Positions 1-9,477 of a DNA stretch of 64,000 bases are shown here, one piece after another. The DNA is taken from NCBI GenBank assembly GCA_963772335.1, contig CAVYXF010000005.1, positions 310,001-374,000 on the forward strand, read 5' to 3'. Under the pieces are notes generated by a model. It saw nothing but the letters and a program-made list of their open reading frames with translations, made no database searches and was not told the DNA's origin. The translations under genes and the position numbers were made by a program. Within the stretch, counting starts at the first letter, position 1, and each line of letters begins with the position of its first letter. This DNA is from CAVYXF01 sp963772335 (GTDB lineage Bacteria > Pseudomonadota > Alphaproteobacteria > Rhizobiales > Rhodomicrobiaceae).

Positions 1-174
1 CGACACGGAAAAGGGCTTTTCACCATCGTCCCTTGCCGGAGGGGAAGCCGACCCGTGTCGGCCCCGGCTTCAGGCCGGCGATCTCCGATCTCGACCAACT
101 CCACCGCGGTGAAAAGAGATATACCATGACGCGTGCCCACGGCGCGCCAGAGCTCGTGGGGACATCCATTCTTT

Positions 175-711
175 TCACTTAAGCGAATTGCTTGTCGGAT
201 TTTGTCTATTGGCGTGTTTCCAGGTTACTGTCCCGACGCCTCCGCTGGATGCCGTGGCGGTAATGTATTTGAGTTCGTCGTTGCCAAAGGCCACAATCAA
301 CCGCTTTTGTTCGGTCCCGATCCAATTGGGGAATGTTGCGCTTTCAACTTTGAAGGTGAGCGCTTTCTCGCTTGAACTTACCGAATAGGTGCCGATCATG
401 GCGATGCTTCTGCTGACGACGGCCTTGTTTTCCTCCGCCGTCCCGCCGGCGCGATTGCCAGAGGCGAATTTCGGCAAGTCAGCCCCGATGATCGTCAGCA
501 TGAAATGCCCATCGCGGTCCAGGCATATCATGCCCTTCGCTCCGGGGCCAAATTGATCGGTCTTGGTTCCATCCTTTTCGCTGACTGAGGAAATCAGCTC
601 CCATGTTCCGGCCAAGTCGTTTGACGTCTGGGCCGAGGCGGCCGAATGAGGCGATGCTGCTACTACCGGAAACAACCACATAGCCAAAGAAAATCTCAAA
701 AGCTGGCGCAT
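175..711 (-). CDS. secreted lipocalin-like domain protein
   Basis: A 178-residue protein with a hydrophobic N-terminal signal peptide (residues 1 to about 27, ending in an Ala-rich stretch) followed by one small beta-rich domain starting LAGTWELIS. The G-T-W motif and length fit the lipocalin-like family (Lipocalin_5 type), whose members are exported and of unknown ligand. I chose the ATG at 711 because GGAGG lies 7 bases upstream; an in-frame start 10 codons further out lacks this and would spoil the signal peptide. It is transcribed divergently from the LysR gene at 820, which suggests but does not prove control by that regulator. No damage is visible. Confidence 0.75.
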   Translation of the reverse strand: MRQLLRFSLAMWLFPVVAASPHSAASAQTSNDLAGTWELISSVSEKDGTKTDQFGPGAKGMICLDRDGHFMLTIIGADLPKFASGNRAGGTAEENKAVVSRSIAMIGTYSVSSSEKALTFKVESATFPNWIGTEQKRLIVAFGNDELKYITATASSGGVGTVTWKHANRQNPTSNSLK

Positions 712-819
712 GTTTTCCTCCGACCGAGCGCGTTGCAGCATTCTTCATTGCTCCACACTCGGTCCAAATCGTTATAAGAAGAACTATCCAATTTCCTTTA
801 TGCGTATAGGAAAACGCCT

Positions 820-1785
820 ATGGCCAAGCCGCGCTTGAATTGGGAAAATCGCATCGGCCGGCGGATGCGGCTGCGTGATCTTCACATGTTCGCGGTCGTC
901 GTGGAGTGGGGCAGCATGACCAAGGGCGCCTTGCATCTCGGCATGTCTCAGCCCTCGGTGTCGGAAGCGATCGCGAGCTTGGAAGACGCGCTGGAGGTTC
1001 GCCTTCTTGACAGAACCACACAAGGGGTCGTCCCGACGCTCTACGGTCGTGCTTTGCTAAGACGCGCCGAGGTCGTTTTCGACGAACTCAAGCAGGGCGT
1101 CCGAGAAATTGAATTCCTGGCGAATCCCGCCGCCGGAGAAGTCAGGATTGGTTGCCCCGAGTTGTTGGCGGCAGGCTTCGTTGCGGCCGTCATCGACCGA
1201 TTATCCCGTCAATATCCAAAAATAACCGTCCATGTGGTCGTGGCGCAAACCGGCGAACAGGAATTTCGGGAATTGCACGAGCGTAGCGTAGACCTTCTGC
1301 TGGGAAGGCTTTTTAAGCCTTTGGCGAACCAGGATGTGGCCGTGGAAAGCTTATGCCAGGACAGATTCTTCGTGGTGGCCAGTGCTCAAAGCCGCTGGGC
1401 GCGGCGGTCCGAAATTGCGCTTGCCGAGCTCATGGAAGAATCGTGGATCCTCTTTCCGAAAGGCAGCGTTTCCGGTTCTTTTATCGAAGAGGGCTTTCGA
1501 GCACACGGTCTGGAATTGCCGGAACAAACGCTCACCTCGTTCTCGATGCAACTGCGCTTTCACTTACTTGCGACCAGGCGCTTTTTGACGGTGCTCCAGG
1601 GGTCCGTGCTGCGATTTAATGCCGAGCGTTGGTCGCTCCGGGCATTGCCGATTGACCTGCGCATCCAACCCGTGCCAATCGGAATCTTTACCCTCAAACA
1701 CCGAACCCTCAGTCCAACCCTTGAACCATTCATAGAACAGGCACGAGAGGTTGCAAAACAACTATCGACAGTAGCCAGTCTGTAG
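820..1785 (+). CDS. LysR family transcriptional regulator
   Basis: A 321-residue regulator with an N-terminal winged helix-turn-helix at about residues 17-76 (LRDLHMFAVVVEWGSMTKGA, then SQPSVSEAIASLE) and a LysR effector-binding domain from about residue 105 to the end. Length and layout are normal for the family. The start has AGGA 8 bases upstream. It sits head to head with the lipocalin-like gene across about 108 bases, the usual arrangement for a LysR protein and its target. The effector cannot be predicted. The next gene downstream is 277 bases away and looks unrelated. Confidence 0.88.
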   Translation: MAKPRLNWENRIGRRMRLRDLHMFAVVVEWGSMTKGALHLGMSQPSVSEAIASLEDALEVRLLDRTTQGVVPTLYGRALLRRAEVVFDELKQGVREIEFLANPAAGEVRIGCPELLAAGFVAAVIDRLSRQYPKITVHVVVAQTGEQEFRELHERSVDLLLGRLFKPLANQDVAVESLCQDRFFVVASAQSRWARRSEIALAELMEESWILFPKGSVSGSFIEEGFRAHGLELPEQTLTSFSMQLRFHLLATRRFLTVLQGSVLRFNAERWSLRALPIDLRIQPVPIGIFTLKHRTLSPTLEPFIEQAREVAKQLSTVASL

Positions 1786-2062
1786 CTTGGGTCACTGGCC
1801 GTATCTGTTTCGGGCTAGCTTCTCTCGCGAGCGTCAGGTGGCCGAAGACCGCTCAGAGGCGCGGGCGGCCGATCCGGTCTCTCGCCGGCCGAGCGCGGTC
1901 AGTATGAACTGGGCGCTTTGATTAGCCGTCTCTTGCCGGAGGAAGAGCAGCCCAATTCTGGCGCCAAACGCGCGTGGAGATCTCGGTCCGGCGATCTCCA
2001 CTCAGATCGGCCGGGTCGCGGTGCGAGCGGCTGTATGCCATCGCGGCGGCAAGAGCCGTCTG

Positions 2063-2773
2063 ATGAGCGCGCGCCTCGACATCAACGCCGTTTATACCGC
2101 CTACGACAAAGCGGACGTGCTTGAGGGTGTCTCCTTGTCGATCGAGCCCGGCCGCATTACGTGCCTCCTCGGCTCCAACGGCTCCGGCAAGACCACGCTG
2201 ATCCGCTCCATTCTCGGCCTGACGCCGCCGCGCGCGGGCCGCATCACTTTCGATGGCAACGAGATTGCCGGGCTGGCGACCCACAAAGTGATAGCAGCCG
2301 GCATCGCCTGCATTCCGGAAGGACGTAAAGTGTTTCCTAGACTGACGGTGGAGGAAAATCTCCGCCTCGGCGCTTATCAGGAGACGTCCGACGGCATCAC
2401 ACGCGCGCGCATGCAGGAAATTTTCGAGCTGTTTCCCCGCCTGGCCGAGCGCCGCCTCGAGCTTGCGGGGACCATGTCTGGGGGCGAGCAAGCCATGGTG
2501 TCGATCGGTCGCGGCCTGATGCGCGCGCCTAAGCTGCTGTTGATCGCCGAGCCATCGCTCGGCTTGGCTCCGCGTTTGGTGAAGGAAAACTTCAACATCA
2601 TCCGCCAGATCAACGAGCGCGGCATCACCGTGTTCTTGGTCGAGCAGAACATGCATCAGACCCTCGCCATCGCCCATTACGGCTATGTGCTGTCGAAAGG
2701 GCGGGTGGTCGCTCACGGCACTCCAATGGAACTTGCCGGCCGTGATGAGGTGCGTGAGGCCTATTTCGGATGA
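2063..2773 (+). CDS. orphan LivF-type ABC ATPase, altered Walker B
   Basis: A 236-residue ABC ATPase of the branched-chain amino acid (LivF/UrtE) class. Visible motifs are Walker A GSNGSGKTT (37-45), signature MSGGEQ (138-143) and a Walker B segment LLLIAEPSLGLAP (158-170). In functional LivF proteins the residue before the catalytic Glu is Asp; here the codon is GCC, giving Ala162, which should harm Mg-ATP binding. The start at 2063 overlaps a TGA at 2061-2063, the coupling seen between livG and livF, but no recognisable LivG, permease or binding protein lies upstream. It is probably a relic or a weakly active subunit left after the transporter was lost. Confidence 0.75.
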   Translation: MSARLDINAVYTAYDKADVLEGVSLSIEPGRITCLLGSNGSGKTTLIRSILGLTPPRAGRITFDGNEIAGLATHKVIAAGIACIPEGRKVFPRLTVEENLRLGAYQETSDGITRARMQEIFELFPRLAERRLELAGTMSGGEQAMVSIGRGLMRAPKLLLIAEPSLGLAPRLVKENFNIIRQINERGITVFLVEQNMHQTLAIAHYGYVLSKGRVVAHGTPMELAGRDEVREAYFG

Positions 2774-3427
2774 AGAGTCCGCATTGAGGTGGGCCCAAGC
2801 AGGAGCCGCAGCCCAGAAGGCACTTGGAGGAACGCTCGGAGACGGTGCAATAACCTCACCTGCGGGCGTAATAATGGCTATTCGCTTGCGTCTGCGCAGT
2901 TGGCGTTTGCGGAACATTTCGCGAGCGCTTCGGCGCCGTCGCCGATAAGTCCGTTGTATCGTGGATGATCGGCGTTCGTCAGGAGCAATGACCGGGCGTC
3001 CGCCCGGCGTGCTTCTTGCGTATCAGCTCTCGCATAGGTGCGGCAACCGCCGCGGTTTTTGCGTGCGAGCGGGGTTTCGCGCACCGCTGCTGTCAGGTGC
3101 TGTCGAACCCCTTTTAGGTGAGGGCCTCACCTGGTGTTAGGTGACGCTGGCCTGTTAGGTGATGACGCTGCCAGGGGGAGATGGCGGCGATCTCACCCCG
3201 ACCCATACTAAATGAGAACAAAGTTGCAAGATGGCCGCCTTTGATCAAAATAGTCTTTGTCTGGGATCAGGTATCTGACGCCGCCAAAATAGCCATTGCT
3301 CAAAATCGCGAAACCGCTGATTTTAAGCTACCGGCGCAAGAGAGTGCTCGGAGTGACCTTTTTCTACCCTGACTGCTTCGGATCAAACTGCGAAGAACGA
3401 TCGCCTTTGGACGAGGGAGTGTCGACC
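2774..3427. other. 654-bp stretch without a gene
   Basis: I see no convincing coding sequence on either strand. Near 3093-3160 there are four closely spaced copies of a TnAGGTG-like word (TCAGGTG, TTAGGTGA, TTAGGTGA, TTAGGTGA) about 20 bases apart, and 3199-3330 is relatively AT-rich. No terminator or clear promoter was recognised. Confidence 0.5.
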
Positions 3428-4417
3428 GTGACGCCAAGGATGCTCAAGACGTGCGCGCTCACTGTTATGTTGTTGGGCCTCGACGCGTTTGCGTTGATCG
3501 GAAGAGTTGTGGCGCAAGAGGTAGACCCGGCTGAGCTGGTCAAGGACTTTCACGCGATCTTCGGCGACCACCATGCGCGCGCCACGCACGCCAAGGGGGT
3601 GGTTCTCGAAGCGACCTTCGAGCCGACCCAGCAAGCGCGCCAGCTCAGCACGGCGAACGTTTTCGCAGGCACGAGTTAGGCAAAGGTGCGCCTTTCGGAT
3701 ACGACCGGCATACCCGACATTCCCGATGCCGACCCCAACGCCAGCCCTCGTGGGCTCGCGGTCAAATTCACCCTTGGCGACGGCTCCGAGATGGATTTGG
3801 TCACGCACAGCTTCAACGGCTTTCCCGCCGCGACCGCTGCGGACTTCGACATCTTCCTCAAGGCAGTCGCGGCGAGCGGCCCCGGAGCAGCGAAGCCCAC
3901 GCCGATCGAGAAATACCTGCAAGCCCACCCCAACGCCGTGCCTTTCGTCACACAACAGAAGCCGCCGCCGGAAAGCTTTGCGACGGCCGCCTATTTCGGC
4001 GTCAATGCATTTGCGTTCGTCGATGCTTCCGGCAAGAAGACCATATTGCGCTATCGATTCATTCCGGAAGCGGGTGAGAAGTATCTCGACGCGGCAACCG
4101 CGGCGTTGATAGGCCCAAACTACCTTATGGAAGAGATCGCAGTCCGTGTCGCGAAGGCCCCCGTCACGTTTGACTGGTTTGCGCAAATCGCGCAAACCAG
4201 TGACAAAGCCGATGACCCATCGACCCCCTGGCCGGAGGATCGCGAACTGGTAAAACTCGGCACCCTGACACTGACGGGTATGGCGACTGACCAGATGGGA
4301 TTGAGCAGGAGCCTGCTGTTCCTTCCGAACAATGTGCCCGCCGGCATCGAACCGGCTGATCCCATGATCGAGGTGCGGAGCGCCGCCTATCCGATATCCT
4401 TTGGCGAACGTCAGTGA
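3428..4417 (+). pseudogene. SrpA-type catalase-family haem protein, amber-interrupted
   Basis: Read as one frame this is a 329-codon catalase-family peroxidase of the short, periplasmic SrpA type: an N-terminal hydrophobic segment (LTVMLLGLDAFALIGRVVAQ), the distal-His region HHARATHAKG, the core TTGIPDIPDADPNASPRGLA, and the C-terminal RSAAYPISFG. A TAG at 3677-3679 interrupts the frame just before AKVRLSDTTGIPD; the frame and homology resume at once, so this is a single nonsense change, not a frameshift. I chose GTG 3428 because GAGGG lies about 10 bases upstream and it leads directly into the signal segment; ATG 3440 is an alternative. Unless the stop is read through, only about 83 residues without the haem pocket would be made. 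Confidence 0.8.
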
Positions 4418-4574
4418 CTGTCCGCTGAGGGGTATGCGCTGTTAGAAGGCGCAATCACGATGGGATCGGCTTCGAGGCGCCTGCCGCCCTCCGCCCGCGT
4501 AGGACCGGTGGTCGGGTCTTGAGGGAAGACCTGCCGCTTAGCCAAAGAGCTCGACCTTCGTGTCTGCGGTGTGG

Positions 4575-6447
4575 ATCGGGATAGGGGGGAGCCTTGCGGC
4601 TCCGCCCCTCCCACACCACCGTGCATACGGGTCCGTACACGGCGGTTCGAGCGGCAATGGCTAGCGCTCCTTGACCAATGCAGGAAGACCGAGCGATCGA
4701 AAGTAGGCATTGTTCAACCCGCGTGAGAGGGCCTTGGATCGGGCCAGGCGCCAGGGTCCGTGCACACTGCCGGCGGTACCTTCCGCCAACCATGGAGAGA
4801 CCCCGAGGGCGATCAGTGCTGCCCGGCGACGGCGTGGTGTTTTCCATTGTCGCCACAAGGCAGACCGAAGCCGCACCCGAACCCAACGCATGAGAACCAG
4901 CAGCACTTGGGGCGTTTCGCAGAATCCGAAATAGCCTCGCCAACCCCGCATATACGCTGCCAGCTCCGCCATGATCGTCTCCACACTGGCGCCCCTGGCC
5001 CGCCGTGTGATGTCCCGGATTCGCTGTTTGAACCGCTCCAGGGCCTTTGGCGCGATAGTGCGCAGGACCGTGGGGCCGTCGCTGAAGCTAAATCCGAGAA
5101 ACTTCCGCTGCTGCGGTTGCGCTACCGCGCTCTTCGCCTCGTTGACCTTGAGCTTGAGCCTTTGCATGATGAAGCGCACAAGGCTCGTCATCACCCGCTG
5201 CCCCGCTCGTTCGCTGCGAACGTAGATATTACAGTCGTCCGCATATCGAACGAAGCGGTGCCCGCGTTGCTCCAGCTCACGGTCGAGTTCGTCGAGCACG
5301 AGATTGCTAAGCAGCGGCGAAAGCGGCCCCCCTTGCGGGGTTCCTTCCACACTGGCGCTGATCAAGCCGTTCTCCATCACTCCGGCGGTTAGGAACGCCC
5401 GAATGAGTTTGAGTAGCCGCCTGTCCCCGACCCGCCGGGCGATCTGGCCCATCAACCTGTCGTGGTTGACCCGATCGAAGAACTTCTCCAGATCAAGATC
5501 GACCACCCAGTCATGGCCGTCGGCGATATATTTCTGCGCCTGAGCCACGGCTTGATGCGCGGACCGCCCAGGGCGGAACCCATAGCTGCCGTCAGAGAAC
5601 GTCCGATCCCAACGCCGTTGCAGCACCTGCATCACCGCCTGCTGGATGAATCGATCCAGCACCGTCGGGATGCCAAGCTTGCGCGTCCCGCCGTCCGGTT
5701 TGGGAATTTCCACCCGCCTCACCGGTTTCGGTTCGTAGATCCCGCTCAGAAGTTGAGCCCGGATTGCCGGCCAATGCTGCTTCAGATAGCCGGCAAGCTG
5801 ATCGACGGTCATGCCATCGACGCCCGGGCTACCCTTGTTGTTCCTCACACGTTGCAATGCCGCCTTCAGATTGTTTCGCTCACATATCTCCTCCATCAAT
5901 CGATCGGTGCCGGCTGGGCTTTCGGGATCATTCCCCGCCCGACGCAACTCGGTCGCCTCGCCTCCTGCTTCCTGGGCTTCACCCGCAAGCTGAGAGTTGA
6001 GGTCCAGCTGAGGCCGGACATTCTGCCGTCCGCCGCGTCTGAGGGTCATGTCCTACTCGTCCTGCATCTCGTTCGGGCCTTCAGCGGATCGCGCCGCCTA
6101 TTATGCCCTCTGCTGACTTCTGCCCTGCGATCGGACGGCCTTTCGGTCGTCCCAGTCGCCAAAGGCGACACAGGGCAGATCTCCTGGGGTAAGCTCAGTT
6201 GCCTTCCGTGCACGATCGCCGGATCTACGCTTCGCATCCTTGATGGATATGGACTTTGCGGTACGTTGGCCGCTCGTCCGATGCTCGCGCCTTCTATCCG
6301 GTTCTTGTCCATCGACCCGCACGTTTGCTCGATGCTTCTTTCAGACCCCGCCTCGCGGCGGCGGCCCTTGCATTTTGCTAACCCTTCACCTCCATCAGGT
6401 TGGGTAGGGGACTTTCACCCCCAAGCTACTGAGCATGCCCAGCACAC
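4575..6447 (-). mobile_element. group II intron
   Basis: The element has a 5' end GTGTG at 6447 (consensus GUGYG), an early domain I segment with GGGGGTGAAAGTCCCC, an internal maturase gene, a domain V-like hairpin at about 4606-4645 (arms ACCGCCGTGTACG and CGTATGCACGGTGGT), and a domain VI-like hairpin ending CTATCCCGAT at 4575. Total length is about 1.87 kb. The ends are inferred from consensus and may be off by a few bases. The flanks do not rejoin into a gene I recognise. It lies just beyond the amber-stopped catalase and next to a truncated integrase, in a region full of mobile DNA. Confidence 0.85.
4661..6049 (-). CDS. ltrA: group II intron reverse transcriptase/maturase
   Basis: A 462-residue LtrA-type protein encoded in intron domain IV. 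It helps the intron fold and splice and copies it into DNA at new sites. Reverse-transcriptase motifs are clear: GVDGMTVDQL, IPKPDGGTRKLGIP, SYGFRPGRSAHQA, DLDLEKFFDRVNHD, EGTPQGGPLSPLLSN and the catalytic YADD at 269-272. The maturase X region follows (GWRGYFGFCETP). The C-terminus ends without an HNH endonuclease signature, so retrohoming may depend on replication forks or be inefficient. The reading frame is intact, so the intron could still be active. Confidence 0.95.
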   Translation of the reverse strand: MTLRRGGRQNVRPQLDLNSQLAGEAQEAGGEATELRRAGNDPESPAGTDRLMEEICERNNLKAALQRVRNNKGSPGVDGMTVDQLAGYLKQHWPAIRAQLLSGIYEPKPVRRVEIPKPDGGTRKLGIPTVLDRFIQQAVMQVLQRRWDRTFSDGSYGFRPGRSAHQAVAQAQKYIADGHDWVVDLDLEKFFDRVNHDRLMGQIARRVGDRRLLKLIRAFLTAGVMENGLISASVEGTPQGGPLSPLLSNLVLDELDRELEQRGHRFVRYADDCNIYVRSERAGQRVMTSLVRFIMQRLKLKVNEAKSAVAQPQQRKFLGFSFSDGPTVLRTIAPKALERFKQRIRDITRRARGASVETIMAELAAYMRGWRGYFGFCETPQVLLVLMRWVRVRLRSALWRQWKTPRRRRAALIALGVSPWLAEGTAGSVHGPWRLARSKALSRGLNNAYFRSLGLPALVKER

Positions 6448-6597
6448 AACGAACCCGCTCCGCGGAAGAGCGCGCGGCGCGCGCACGGTGCCGTGAGGAG
6501 AGGCTGCGGCTTCATCCAATAAGAGCCACCACCCAACAAGACCGGCTTCGGGCCTGAGGATCGAGGGGTTTGCAATCCTTGAGCTCAGGAGTTTCCG

Positions 6598-6699
6598 ATG
6601 ACCGGCAAGACGATCAGTCCGCTGCGCCAGCGCATGATCGAAGACATGAGCGTGCGCAGTTTCGATCCACAGACCCAAAGCGGCTATCCTTTCCGGTAG
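6598..6699 (+). pseudogene. tyrosine integrase N-terminal fragment
   Basis: Thirty-three codons starting MTGKTISPLRQRMIEDMSVR and running to QTQSGY match the start of the integrase family whose N-terminal SAM-like DNA-binding domain opens with PLRQRMIEDM. The frame then ends in TAG, and no SAM-like remainder or catalytic domain follows. The next homology is to an unrelated transporter, so this is a breakpoint left by a deletion or rearrangement. Confidence 0.65.
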
Positions 6700-6701
6700 C
6701 A

Positions 6702-7097
6702 GCACGGCTATCGCGGCGCATCGGCCTGGTCAACACGATGGTGTTCACGCACATTCCCTCCAGCCTTTGCCTCATCCTCGCCGCAGCCGTTCCGAGTATC
6801 GACGTGGCGCTAGGCCTGCTGCTCGTTCGTGCCGCCCTATCGCAGATGGACGTGCCGACGCGCTCCTCCTATGTGATGGCGGTCGTGACGCCGCAGGAAC
6901 GGCCAGCGGCGGCGAGCGTTACCTCGGTGCCGCGCAGCCTCGCGGCTGCCGCCAGCCCGGCCATAGCCGGTGCGCTGTATGAAGCGGGATTGCCGGCTTT
7001 GCCATTGATCCTGTGTGGTCTGCTCAAGATCGCCTATGACCTCGCGCTGTTGTGGATGTTCCGCCATGTCAGACCACCTGAGGGGTCGCCCATCTAA
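6702..7097 (+). pseudogene. MFS transporter C-terminal fragment
   Basis: About 131 codons match the last third of a major facilitator superfamily permease: RIGLVNTMVFTHIPS, a hydrophobic helix, then the loop QMDVPTRSSYVMAVVTPQER and two more hydrophobic helices. The family has 12 helices in about 400 residues, so roughly two thirds are missing. The fragment joins directly to the integrase remnant at about 6700. It has no start codon or ribosome-binding site of its own that I would trust. Confidence 0.75.
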
Positions 7098-7289
7098 GCG
7101 ATAGCCTTGACCGGCGATGCGCGAAATCGCGGATTACGTCCGAGGAAAGGAAAACGCCGATGCGGTTACAGCACATCATTTTGATCCCCTTCGCCCTAAA
7201 GCGGGATCACTTTAGAGGGAATCGTTGAGGGATTCCCAGGAGGGGCGAACCGTGATTCATCATCTGTGCTGGGGAGGAGGCCAGCATGG

Positions 7290-8035
7290 ATGGCAAAGCC
7301 TTATTCGATGGACTTGCGTCAGCGGGTGGTTGAGTGCGCCCTGGCGGGCGCGGATATCCGGGACGTTGGGGCGCGGTTTGGCGTCAGCCCCTCGGCGGTT
7401 TCGAAATGGTCGACGCGGTTTCGCTCAACCGGCAGCCTGGCACCGGGCCAGATGGGCGGGCACAAGCCGGTCCTCCTTGCGGCGCATCGTGATTTTGTGC
7501 ATGCGCGCTTTGCCGGGGAGCCGGAGTTGACCCTGCGCGATCTGCAGAAAGAGCTGGCGGCGCGAGGCGTCCATGTGAGTTATGGCGCGGTGTGGGCTTT
7601 CGTGCACGCCGAGGGGTTGCGTTTTAAAAAAAGCCGCCGTCGCCGCTGAGCGGGACCGTCCGGATATTGCCAGCCGACGGGCCAGGTGGAAGAAGCACCA
7701 GGGGCGGGTCGATCCTGCGCGTCTGGTCTTCATTGATGAGATCCCCGCTTTCGCGGGGACAGGCTCTGGACCAAAACCAATATGGCACCGCTGCGCGGCT
7801 GGAAGGCGCGCGGCGAACGGCTGGTTGGCAAAGCCCCGCATGGCCGCTGGCGCACGCTGACGTTTCTCGCCGCCCTGCGCTGCGATCGGATCGAGGCGCC
7901 CTGCTTGTTTGATGGGCCGATCAACGGCCGCAAGTTTCTCACCTATGTGCAGCAGTTTCTGTTGCCGACGCTGCATCCCGGCGATGTGGTGGTGATGGAC
8001 AATCTGGGCAGCCACAAGGGACAGGCGGTTCGCCA
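7290..8035 (+). pseudogene. IS630 family transposase, frameshifted and truncated
   Basis: The N-terminal half (MAKPYSMDLRQRVVECALAG) is a helix-turn-helix DNA-binding domain typical of IS630 transposases; GGGAGGAGG lies about 8 bases before the ATG at 7290. The catalytic half begins RLVFIDE, is then broken by a 23-bp extra segment at 7741-7763, and continues in another frame as TKTNMAPLRGW to VVMDNLGSHKGQAVRQ. Just after that motif, near 8033, homology stops and an unrelated methyltransferase remnant begins on the other strand. It therefore carries an insertion frameshift and a 3' deletion and cannot make active enzyme. Confidence 0.85.
7741..7763. repeat. palindromic repeat inserted in a transposase
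   Basis: The core CCCCGCTTTCGCGGGG forms a perfect 6-bp arm hairpin around a short loop. It splits the transposase codons for DE and TWTKTN. The same core occurs intergenically at 42164-42187. Its net length of about 23 bp shifts the reading frame. Confidence 0.7.
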
Positions 8036-8750
8036 GCCTCCAGTTGCCCCGCCGGATCGCTTTGACGCAAAAGCAATGGCGTTGAAAGACTTGCATCAGC
8101 CAGTCGTCTCGGCACGTTATGCCTTCCTCGGGATGATCTTGGCTGAAGGTAACGCACTGACCGATAGCATAGCGGAAGTCGAAGATAGTCGCCTGCGCTG
8201 CAATGGCGGCCTCGGCTTCGCTGTCAAACAGCAATACGGACACGAAGCACTCGCCACCCGACTTCAAAACGCGCGAAAGTTGGCCGATATAGTTCTCGAT
8301 TCCGTCAGGAAGCATGTGCGTAAAAACGGACGACGCGATCGCGAGATCAAAAGAGTGGTCGGGGAACGGAAAGCGATAGTCTCTTGCCAGAGTCCTGCCG
8401 TGCGGGTTATGGCACCCACCACGCACATCGGCGAAATGGAATTTGAAGTTCGGCAGCAGCGGCTCCAAATTCCGCCTGCACCATGTGACCAATTCCACTG
8501 CGATATCAAAGCCAACATATCGCCCAGTCGGGCCTAAACGAGCGGCAAGCGCACGCGCCAGTCTGCCACAACCACAGCCGACTTCCAGAATCCTGAGATC
8601 GGGGGTCACGCAACAGAGGTGCACCGTGGGGGCGCTGCTCTCGCTCGTCTTTTTCGCTTCCGACGGTGTTGTGGCAAGTCTGTTCGACACCCCTGCGGAA
8701 TGGCGCAAGTGCTCCCACGACGTTCCTGAGGCGCTAACTGGCGGACACAT
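8035..8750 (-). pseudogene. SAM-dependent methyltransferase, 3'-truncated
   Basis: About 238 codons carry a class I methyltransferase fold: motif I ILEVGCGCGRLARAL, the acidic residue in YVGFDIA, the DHSFDLAIASSVFTH region, and GQLSRVLKSGGECFVSVL. Such domains transfer a methyl group from S-adenosylmethionine; the acceptor is unknown. Homology ends at CVKAIRRGNWR, where the truncated IS630 copy begins, and the frame runs on by chance through the antisense of the transposase. The true N-terminus is uncertain because the first 45 residues look unlike the family. It is probably not functional. Confidence 0.7.
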
Positions 8751-8889
8751 CTTTGTTGATCAATTCCTGAGGGTACCGAGTAGGTCCAGAGAGAGAAAGT
8801 CGTGCTACGTCACTCTGGTCGTTAGCCCCTCGCTCCGTCGAACACACAATCAATTTTGCGGCGCACTTTCGCTGTGGCACTTTCCCGGA

Positions 8890-9477
8890 ATGATCGACAA
8901 GCTCGAGCTATTGCTTCTGCTTGCCCGCGAACGCCACTTCGGACGTGCCGCTGAGGCCGCTGGCATCTCGCAGCCCAGCCTATCGGCGGCGGTAAAAAGC
9001 CTTGAAGACCAGTTCGGACTGACGCTCGTCGAGCGCGGCTCGCGCTTTCGCGGGTTCACGCCGGAAGGCGAGCGCGTGCTGGACTGGGCCCGCCGCCTCG
9101 TCGGCGATGCCCGGAGCATAAAGCAGGATATCGACGCGCTGAAACGCGGCATCGGCGGACATCTGCGTCTCGGTGTCATCCCGAGCGCGCTGCCCTTCGT
9201 CACCTCGATGACGCTGCCGTTCCACGAACGCTATCCGGCGGTGCGCTTCACCGTGACTTCGCTCACCTCGATTGCCATCCTTGCGGCCATGGAGAATCTC
9301 GAGCTGGATTTGGGTAATCTCCTATATCGACAACGAGGCGGGTCGGCCGGTTCCAGGCCGTGCCACTCTATAGGAGCGCTACGCCCTCCTGGTTGCGCAG
9401 CACCATCCGCTCCCGCCCGCGACACGATCAGCTGGGTCGAGGCAGGGCAGTTGCCACTTGCCTGCTTACCCGCCAAT
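8890..9477 (+). pseudogene. LysR regulator remnant next to fds genes
   Basis: The first 135 codons form a good LysR helix-turn-helix (MIDKLELLLLLARERHFGRA, SQPSLSAAVKSLE) and the start of an effector domain. After NLELDLG the frame breaks: the expected SYIDNEA is found one frame away, and AGQLPLACL later returns to the first frame, so there are at least two indels. The effector domain then stops at about 9477 and merges directly into fdsA sequence. The position fits the LysR regulator that usually precedes fdsGBACD formate dehydrogenase operons, which supports the call by context. Confidence 0.75.

Noticed and set aside
1922..2917. 331-codon open frame on the minus strand
   Set aside because: It lies antisense to the LivF-type ATPase, has no family motifs and an odd composition; it is a GC-driven shadow.
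3677..3679. Pyrrolysine or programmed readthrough at the catalase TAG
   Set aside because: No supporting context (no pylT/pylS seen, no stimulatory structure evident); a nonsense mutation is simpler.
7425..8750. Full 441-codon methyltransferase frame
   Set aside because: Only the first about 238 codons match a methyltransferase; the rest is antisense of the IS630 transposase.
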